Positions 23,822 to 28,438 of a DNA stretch of 28,438 nucleotides are shown here, one piece after another. Position numbers and translations under genes: made by a program. Where the stretch lies: positions 1-28,438 of the forward strand of contig JBKHJR010000035.1 in assembly GCA_046537975.1 (NCBI GenBank). Reading direction: 5' to 3'. The stretch's first letter is position 1, and the number at the start of each line of letters is the position of its first letter. The DNA comes from JAWLDV01 sp046537975 (lineage in GTDB: Bacteria; Desulfobacterota; Desulfobulbia; Desulfobulbales; SURF-16). Below the pieces are notes generated by a model. The model saw only the letters and a list, made by a program, of their open reading frames with translations, made no database searches and had not been told where the DNA came from.

Positions 23822-23946
23822 TCCGGCCTTGTCATGGTGTAGCTTTTGGTAAGGTAATGACGAGGAAGCTCCAAGTAGTTTGTTATAACGCTTCGGAATT
23901 GAACGTGCTTTATAACCTGTCAGGCCGGAATTATTACAAGGCCGGA
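23822..23946 (+). repeat. 125-base inverted-repeat-bounded element between pnp and dut
   Basis: An exact 11-base inverted repeat, TCCGGCCTTGT (23822-23832) and ACAAGGCCGGA (23936-23946), closes the spacer. Inside are AGCTT/AAGCT (23841-23845 with 23866-23870) and GTTATAA/TTATAAC (23882-23888 with 23910-23916), so the transcript could form a closing stem with two inner hairpins. GGCCGGAA occurs twice (23923-23930 and 23940-23947), so the left arm has an alternative 8-base partner. No open reading frame, T-run or flanking duplication is visible. It may be a regulatory RNA, a processed 3' end of pnp, or a decayed mobile element. Confidence 0.5.
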
Positions 23947-23994
23947 AGGACGTAAGACATTTGTGCCTAAAATCAGAAAACTGAAATTTTACTT

Positions 23995-24453
23995 ATGCCA
24001 GATTCCTCAGTTCTGCATATTTCCTGGCTCGATCCCCTGAAGAACTCTGATCTGCCTTTACCCGCCTACCACTCTGATTTCGCCGCCGGCCTTGATGTAG
24101 CTGCGGCAGTTGAAAAAGAAGTTGTCCTGGAGCCCGGCGAAATCAAGGTAATTCCCAGCGGATTTTCAGTTGCTATTGCCGAGGGATATGAAATCCAGAT
24201 AAGGCCGCGGAGTGGCCTTGCCGTAAAGAACGGGGTTACAGTGGTTAACAGCCCCGGTACTGTTGATGCAGATTATCGTGGCGAGGTGAAGATAGGCCTT
24301 ATCAATCTGGGCCGGTCCTCTTTTGTTATCAGGCGCGGGGATCGAATCGCCCAGATGGTGATGGCCCCGGTTGCCCGGGCTGTGCTGGAGGTTGTGGATC
24401 AACTGCCTGAAACCCGGCGCCAGGATGGCGGATTCGGTCATACCGGGATTTAG
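23995..24453 (+). CDS. dut: dUTP diphosphatase (Dut)
   Basis: Trimeric dUTPase that hydrolyses dUTP to dUMP, keeping uracil out of DNA and feeding thymidylate synthesis. 152 residues. All five family motifs are present: AGLDVAAA (31-38), RPRSGLAVK (70-78), PGTVDADYRGEV (87-98, with the catalytic Asp), RRGDRIAQMV (113-122) and RQDGGFGHTG (142-151). In motif 5 the usual Ser/Thr after FG is His here, though the rest is normal. Start ATG 23995 lacks a clear ribosome-binding site. Confidence 0.96.
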   Translation: MPDSSVLHISWLDPLKNSDLPLPAYHSDFAAGLDVAAAVEKEVVLEPGEIKVIPSGFSVAIAEGYEIQIRPRSGLAVKNGVTVVNSPGTVDADYRGEVKIGLINLGRSSFVIRRGDRIAQMVMAPVARAVLEVVDQLPETRRQDGGFGHTGI

Positions 24454-24498
24454 GGTTGAGCAGGAGGCAGTTGAGTCCATTAGGAGGAGCTGCATCAT

Positions 24499-25281
24499 AT
24501 GAAATTCTGTGTCCTGGGAAGCGGCAGTAAGGGCAACTGCACTTATGTAGAGGCGGGCGGCATCTCCCTTCTGATTGACGCCGGTTTTTCCGGCAAGGAA
24601 ATCGAGAGGAGGCTTGCCGCCATTGACAGGGATATGAAAGATGTCAAAGTTCTCCTTATCAGCCATGAACATAACGACCATCTTAAAGGCGCAGCTGTCC
24701 TGGCCCGGAGATACAGAATTCCGATTTTTGCCACTCAGGCGACCTTTGCCGCCGGTCGCCGGGTGCTCGGCGATGTTCCTTTTTATGAAGAGTTCGTAGC
24801 CGGAACTTCTTTTCATTTTGGTGAAATAAGTATCCATCCTTTCCGGATCTCCCATGACTGCGTTGATCCGGTTGCTTTTGTCTTTGAGCACGGTTCGGTC
24901 TCCCTGGGATACTGTACTGATACGGGGATGGTTTCCCGCTTGATGTCTCATCGGCTGGCAGGCTGTAATGGGCTGATATTCGAAAGCAATCATGATCAGG
25001 AGATGCTGAAAAACGGTCCTTATCCTTTCAGGCTCAAGCAGCGGGTATCTTCCAATAAAGGGCATCTTGCCAATAGTGAAACCGCCTCCTTTTTGAGCGG
25101 TCTTCTGCATTCCGAGCTTAGCCATATCACCCTGGCCCACTTAAGCGAGACCAACAATGACCCCTATCTGGCCTATGATGCGGTAAGTGAGGCAGTGGAA
25201 AGAGAGTGGGCGGCTGATCTTCCCTGCCCGGCAATATCCCTGGCTTATCAGGACAGGCCGGGTGATCTTTTTCTTCTCTGA
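24499..25281 (+). CDS. MBL-fold metallo-hydrolase, YycJ/WalJ-like
   Basis: 260-residue metallo-beta-lactamase-fold protein. It starts MKFCVLGSGSKGNCTYVEAG, the pattern of the YycJ/WalJ (VicX) group, for which 5'-exonuclease activity has been reported in Bacillus proteins. The metal motif SHEHNDH (55-61, HxHxDH) is intact. Further ligand regions are SHDCVDP, YCTDTGM and LAHLSETNNDP. ATG 24499 has the strong site TAGGAGGAG (24481-24489). It lies 45 bases after dut and 12 bases before the cobamide genes, so it may be cotranscribed with them by chance of position. Role in DNA repair is a family-based guess. Confidence 0.85.
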   Translation: MKFCVLGSGSKGNCTYVEAGGISLLIDAGFSGKEIERRLAAIDRDMKDVKVLLISHEHNDHLKGAAVLARRYRIPIFATQATFAAGRRVLGDVPFYEEFVAGTSFHFGEISIHPFRISHDCVDPVAFVFEHGSVSLGYCTDTGMVSRLMSHRLAGCNGLIFESNHDQEMLKNGPYPFRLKQRVSSNKGHLANSETASFLSGLLHSELSHITLAHLSETNNDPYLAYDAVSEAVEREWAADLPCPAISLAYQDRPGDLFLL

Positions 25282-25302
25282 AAATCCCGGGTTTTGTTGG
25301 GA

Positions 25303-26115
25303 ATGAATTATTGCAAACCATACTGGAGGCTGGGAGCGACCTCTTTTGTTCTGCCGGCCCCAGTCTCCGAAAATGTCGCCTTTCTGGCGGATAAGGTAGA
25401 TGATGTCCAGCTTCTTTTTTTCGAGTCCTCCCGCAAGAGTGAATTATCCCATGATCTGGATACGGAGCTGCTTAAAAGTCTTGCCGCAGAGCATGACCTG
25501 AGTTACACGGTTCACCTGCCCCTGGACCTGAACTTGGCCAGTTCCGATGCAGCCCTGAGATCGGAATCGGTTGGGGAGATCTGCCGGATAGTGGACCGGG
25601 TCGCGGGGCTTTCGCCTCTGAGTTATGATCTGCATCTTGATTACTGCCAAGAAGGTGAGAAGGAGGCCTGGCTGGCAGCCATTGATTCCTCCCTGTCCCA
25701 TTTATCCCGAGAGCTTGGCAGCCGGATGGCAAGAGTCGCAGTGGAAAATATCCATTACCCTTTCCGGGAAGTGCGTTCCCTGGTGTTGAGCCACGGGATG
25801 TCTCTTTGTCTTGATTTCGGACACGCCCTGTATTATGGAGATGATATTGCCGCAATGATTGATGATATCCCCCGAGCGGGACATATCCATTATCATGGAG
25901 TGGATGATAAGGATCATAAGGCTTTGACCGGCAGGCAGTGTGATTTAACTAACAGAATAGGGGAAAGGATAAGCAGCAGCGATTGGAACGGTGTCTTCAC
26001 CCTGGAAGTATATGATCGGATTGCGCTCTATAACTCCCTGCTCGAACTGACAGAGTCCTGGGGATTGGATAGTAAACGGTGGAAAAGGGAAACTGAAAAG
26101 TGGGGAATTAAATGA
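25303..26115 (+). CDS. cbiR: probable cobamide-remodelling phosphodiesterase CbiR
   Basis: 270-residue TIM-barrel protein of the AP-endonuclease-2/xylose-isomerase-like group. CbiR, described in Akkermansia, cuts the nucleotide loop of cobamides to release a cobinamide intermediate, allowing a different lower ligand to be installed. Likely metal ligands sit on successive strands: His71 (VHLPLDLN), Glu149 (AVENIHYPF), Asp171 and His174 (CLDFGHALYYGDD), His196/His198 (HIHYHGVDDKDH), and Glu235 (FTLEVYD). The call rests on this fold plus direct overlap with cobT, with cobS next. ATG 25303 is preferred; TTG 25294 would add three residues. A plain sugar-isomerase-like protein is the alternative. 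Confidence 0.78.
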   Translation: MNYCKPYWRLGATSFVLPAPVSENVAFLADKVDDVQLLFFESSRKSELSHDLDTELLKSLAAEHDLSYTVHLPLDLNLASSDAALRSESVGEICRIVDRVAGLSPLSYDLHLDYCQEGEKEAWLAAIDSSLSHLSRELGSRMARVAVENIHYPFREVRSLVLSHGMSLCLDFGHALYYGDDIAAMIDDIPRAGHIHYHGVDDKDHKALTGRQCDLTNRIGERISSSDWNGVFTLEVYDRIALYNSLLELTESWGLDSKRWKRETEKWGIK

Positions 26116-27206
26116 TGTTGAAGGATTTTGAATTTTCCAGACAGGATTTAACTGCTTTGCTGGCGGAAATAGAACCGGCTGATCAGGGGATGATGGATGA
26201 GGCCGGCAGACGGCTGGACAACAAGACCAAACCCCGGGGCAGCCTGGGTATGCTCGAGGATCTGGCCCGTCGTATGTGCGGCATAAAGCGGACCCTCGAG
26301 CCCTCGGCCGCCAAAAAGATCATTCTGACCTTTGCCGGAGATCATGGAGTAACCAGTGAAGGGGTGAGCTACATCCCCAGGGAAGTCACCAGGCAGATGG
26401 TTTATAACTTCTTGAAGGGCGGGGCCGGAGTAAATGTCCTGGCCCGGCATGTGGGTGCTGAAGTCAGAGTGGTTGATGTCGGAGTGGAAGGAGAACTTGA
26501 GGCTCCCGGTTTGATCAGAGCCAAGGTCAAGGGGGGAACTGCAAATCTGGCCCGGGGACCGGCTATGACCGGTGAAGAGGCCCTGGCCGCTGTCGGGGTC
26601 GGAGTGAAGACCGCCGGAGAGGCGATCAGGGACGGTGCTGATATCCTGGGCACCGGTGATATGGGCATAGGCAACACCACTCCCTCGGCAGCCCTGTTCG
26701 CGACTCTGCTCGGGCTCGGTCCGGAAGTTGTAACCGGCCGGGGAACAGGACTGGATGACAGTGGAATGGCCCGTAAGATTGCAGTTATCAAAAAAGGCCT
26801 GGAGGTCAACCACTCCCTGATCAGCAGGGGACCCTTGGAGGCCTTGTCAGCGGTGGGCGGCTTCGAAATAGCGGCTATTTGCGGGGCAGTCCTGGAATGC
26901 GCCCGGCGGAAAGTGCCGGTGGTGGCTGACGGCTTTATCTCCAGTGCCGGGGCACTGGTGGCCCTGAAGATGAAGAAAGAGGTCGGGGATTACTGTTTTT
27001 TCAGCCATCGTTCAGCCGAGCAGGGACATAGGGTTATTCTGAAAGAGATGGGAATAAAGCCGATCCTTGACCTTGATATGCGCCTCGGTGAAGGTACAGG
27101 AGCAGCTTTATCCATGAACATAATCGAGGCAGGGGTCAAGATCCTTCTTGAGATGGCAACCTTTGAAGAGGCCGGGGTGACACCCGGAGATGAAGTGGAT
27201 GGTTAA
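26112..27206 (+). CDS. cobT: nicotinate-nucleotide-dimethylbenzimidazole phosphoribosyltransferase (CobT)
   Basis: Activates the lower-ligand base of cobamides by making its alpha-ribotide from nicotinate mononucleotide. 364 residues, family length about 350. Motifs: NKTKPRGSLGMLEDLA (37-52), FAGDHGVTSEGVS (74-86), LGTGDMGIGNTTPSAAL (179-195), DGFISSAGALVAL (273-285), SHRSAEQGH (298-306) and LGEGTGAAL (325-333), where Glu327 matches the catalytic Glu of Salmonella CobT. ATG 26112 overlaps the cbiR stop as ATGA. The next gene, cobS, begins 17 bases before this gene ends. Substrate base preference cannot be told. Confidence 0.96.
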   Translation: MMLKDFEFSRQDLTALLAEIEPADQGMMDEAGRRLDNKTKPRGSLGMLEDLARRMCGIKRTLEPSAAKKIILTFAGDHGVTSEGVSYIPREVTRQMVYNFLKGGAGVNVLARHVGAEVRVVDVGVEGELEAPGLIRAKVKGGTANLARGPAMTGEEALAAVGVGVKTAGEAIRDGADILGTGDMGIGNTTPSAALFATLLGLGPEVVTGRGTGLDDSGMARKIAVIKKGLEVNHSLISRGPLEALSAVGGFEIAAICGAVLECARRKVPVVADGFISSAGALVALKMKKEVGDYCFFSHRSAEQGHRVILKEMGIKPILDLDMRLGEGTGAALSMNIIEAGVKILLEMATFEEAGVTPGDEVDG

Positions 27207-28005
27207 TCCTTTAAGACACTGGGCCCTGGCCCTGTCTTTTTTAACCATAGCCCCTCTGGCGGTCAGCGGGATAATTCCTGATGATATACGGCGGAGCAGT
27301 ACGTTTTTCCCTCTGACCGGCTGGGTGATCGGGGTAGTTCTGGTTTTATGTGCCTTGGGAACGGCGGCAGCAGGAATGGACCCTCTTCTGGGAGGGGCTG
27401 TGTTGGTCGCGATTGAGGCCTGGATAACCAGAGGACTTCATCTTGACGGAGTTGCAGACCTATGCGACGGTCTGGGGGGAGGGCAGGATCCGGAACAGCG
27501 TCTGGCTATCATGAAAGATTCCTCAACCGGGGCTTTCGGGGCAGTGGGGCTGGTCCTGACTCTGGTTCTCAAGACAGCGGGGATTGCGGTATTGCTGGAT
27601 AAGGGATTGTTCCTGTTTATTGCTTTTGTCCCGGCTGCGGCCCGTTGGGCTATCGTTATTCTGTCCTGGTGTTCCACTTATCCCCGTAAAAAGGGGACCG
27701 GTCATCCTTTTGTAGAGCTGATTACGGGAAAAGAGGTCCTGTTTGGTTTTCTGGGGCTGCTTCTCCCTGTTTTCATATTGTCGCCCTTTTTCCGGTTTAC
27801 TTTCCGCCTCCCGATCCCAACTCTTCATTTCCCTTACCACCTGTTGCCTGTTCTATTGGTACTGTTTTTTGCGCTGCTGCCTGCCTTTTATTTAAGGATC
27901 AGGGGTAACCGGCTTCTGGGAGGGGTGACCGGGGACGTTTTAGGTGCTTCCTGTGAGTTCGGCGAAGTCCTGGGTTTTGCGGCAGCTTCTGTTTTGCTGA
28001 TATAA
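27190..28005 (+). CDS. cobS: adenosylcobinamide-GDP ribazoletransferase (CobS)
   Basis: Membrane enzyme that joins adenosylcobinamide-GDP with alpha-ribazole phosphate, the last assembly step of cobamides. 271 residues, a little longer than E. coli CobS (247). The signature HLDGVADLCDGLGGG (84-98) and MKDSSTGAFGAVGLVL give the active-site acidic residues, set among six or seven hydrophobic helices. ATG 27190 gives the longest form; ATG 27199 (MVNPLRHW) is also possible. The genes for cobinamide kinase (cobU) and phosphatase (cobC) are not in view. Confidence 0.95.
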   Translation: MKWMVNPLRHWALALSFLTIAPLAVSGIIPDDIRRSSTFFPLTGWVIGVVLVLCALGTAAAGMDPLLGGAVLVAIEAWITRGLHLDGVADLCDGLGGGQDPEQRLAIMKDSSTGAFGAVGLVLTLVLKTAGIAVLLDKGLFLFIAFVPAAARWAIVILSWCSTYPRKKGTGHPFVELITGKEVLFGFLGLLLPVFILSPFFRFTFRLPIPTLHFPYHLLPVLLVLFFALLPAFYLRIRGNRLLGGVTGDVLGASCEFGEVLGFAAASVLLI

Positions 28006-28008
28006 AAA

Positions 28009-28039
28009 AGCCTCTCTTCATCAGAGAAGAAGAGAGGCT
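28009..28039 (-). terminator. intrinsic terminator of hsp20 (between convergent genes)
   Basis: An 11-base-pair stem AGCCTCTCTTC/GAAGAGAGGCT with a nine-base loop. On the minus strand it is followed by a T-run (complement of A 28004-28009), so it ends the hsp20 transcript. On the plus strand no T-run follows, so it would end cobS transcription poorly, though the stem may protect its 3' end. Confidence 0.88.
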
Positions 28040-28058
28040 AAACGATCCTGTAAGCAGG

Positions 28059-28438
28059 TTATTTGATCTCGATATTGGAGACTTTTTTCTTGGCCTCTTC
28101 GGTCTTGGGGAGGGTGAGATACAGGACACCATCCTTGAATGTTGCCTCTATGTTGTCTTCATCAATTTCAGCAGGGACCTGGAAGGAGCGGTAGAAGGAG
28201 CCTGTTTTCCTTTCCACGTAATGATAATTCTTATCCTCCTTCTTTTCTTCTTCCTTGCGCTCGCCCTGGATGGTCAGGATGTTGTTTTCCATGGAGACCT
28301 TAATATCTTCTTTATTCATTCCCGGAAGGTCGGCCACAACCTCAATCGCCTGGTCAGTTTCACTGACGTCGAGGCGGGGGCTCCAGGTGATATCAAGGTC
28401 TTCCTTTAGTTCCCTGAGCGGGAAACCCTCCCACATCC
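28059..28438 (-). CDS. small heat shock protein, Hsp20/alpha-crystallin family, 5' end cut off
   Basis: ATP-independent holdase chaperone. The visible part has about 125 residues and covers the whole alpha-crystallin domain: WSPRLDVSETDQAIEVVADLPGM, ENNILTIQGERKEEE, YHYVERKTGSFYRSFQVP and the end FKDGVLYLTLPK, then a short tail with the IxI-like motif NIEIK. The first Met seen (MWEGFPL) is probably internal, since the family usually has 15-40 more N-terminal residues; the gene runs past the window edge. It converges on cobS and has its own terminator. Confidence 0.95.
   Translation of the reverse strand, partial: MWEGFPLRELKEDLDITWSPRLDVSETDQAIEVVADLPGMNKEDIKVSMENNILTIQGERKEEEKKEDKNYHYVERKTGSFYRSFQVPAEIDEDNIEATFKDGVLYLTLPKTEEAKKKVSNIEIK

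Noticed and set aside
23822..23946. Insertion of a mobile element between pnp and dut
   Set aside because: Inverted repeats are present but no target-site duplication or transposase trace is visible, so I list it only as an inverted-repeat element.
24166..25140. Long minus-strand frame (324 codons) opposite dut and the metallo-hydrolase
   Set aside because: Both plus-strand genes have complete family motifs; the antisense peptide shows no recognisable domain or start site.
25294..25302. TTG start for CbiR
   Set aside because: An ATG nine bases downstream fits the family N-terminus equally well, and neither start has a clear ribosome-binding site.
1..28438. CRISPR array, insertion sequence, prophage or defence genes
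   Set aside because: No regularly spaced direct repeats, transposase, integrase or phage-like coding regions were found; the window is housekeeping and metabolic genes.

Overview
This window is chromosomal housekeeping DNA from a Gram-negative, probably anaerobic bacterium. It most resembles Desulfobacterota (the former Deltaproteobacteria). That placement is inferred from three things: the rimP-nusA-infB-rbfA-nrnA-truB-rpsO-pnp-dut order, an 11-subunit type Nuo operon without nuoEFG but with extra Mrp-type antiporter subunits, and Mpl (a meso-DAP murein recycling enzyme). There is no rRNA or other strict marker, so the phylum is not proven. Nearly every gene is on the plus strand. Only the partial Hsp20 gene at the right edge is on the minus strand.

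Layout. Positions 1-42 hold the 3' half of a tRNA-Ala, followed by mpl (139-1584). Positions 1680-13634 are one long respiratory complex I cluster: nuoA, B, C, D, H, I, J, K, an MrpD-type antiporter subunit, an 84-residue membrane protein, a second and longer MrpD/NuoL-like subunit, nuoM and nuoN. The NADH-oxidising module (NuoE, F, G) is absent, so electrons probably enter from another donor, with ferredoxin the usual suspect. The membrane arm carries four antiporter-like subunits instead of three. NuoD has a His where the quinone-site Tyr of well-studied complexes sits. The second antiporter has Asn at two positions where Lys is expected.

Positions 13688-13961 hold a tRNA-Gly with its own sigma70-like promoter and a downstream intrinsic terminator. 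Next comes the translation/RNA cluster: rimP, nusA, infB, rbfA, nrnA, truB, rpsO, pnp. This mirrors the E. coli metY-rimP-nusA-infB operon, which also starts with a tRNA and an attenuator-like region. dut and a YycJ/WalJ-like metallo-hydrolase follow.

Positions 25294-28005 are a tightly overlapping cobamide unit: a TIM-barrel protein best read as the cobamide-remodelling phosphodiesterase CbiR, then CobT and CobS. CbiR would strip the lower ligand from salvaged cobamides, and CobT and CobS would activate and attach a new one. A hairpin at 28009-28039 terminates the converging hsp20 gene.

Several spacers (nuoD-nuoH, nuoJ-nuoK, infB-rbfA) hold a degenerate purine-rich/pyrimidine-rich repeat with CCTGAAC-like units. 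The nuoL-nuoM, rpsO-pnp and pnp-dut spacers hold inverted repeats that could fold as RNA. There is no CRISPR array, insertion sequence or phage gene. The best candidate for an unusual system is the modified complex I.
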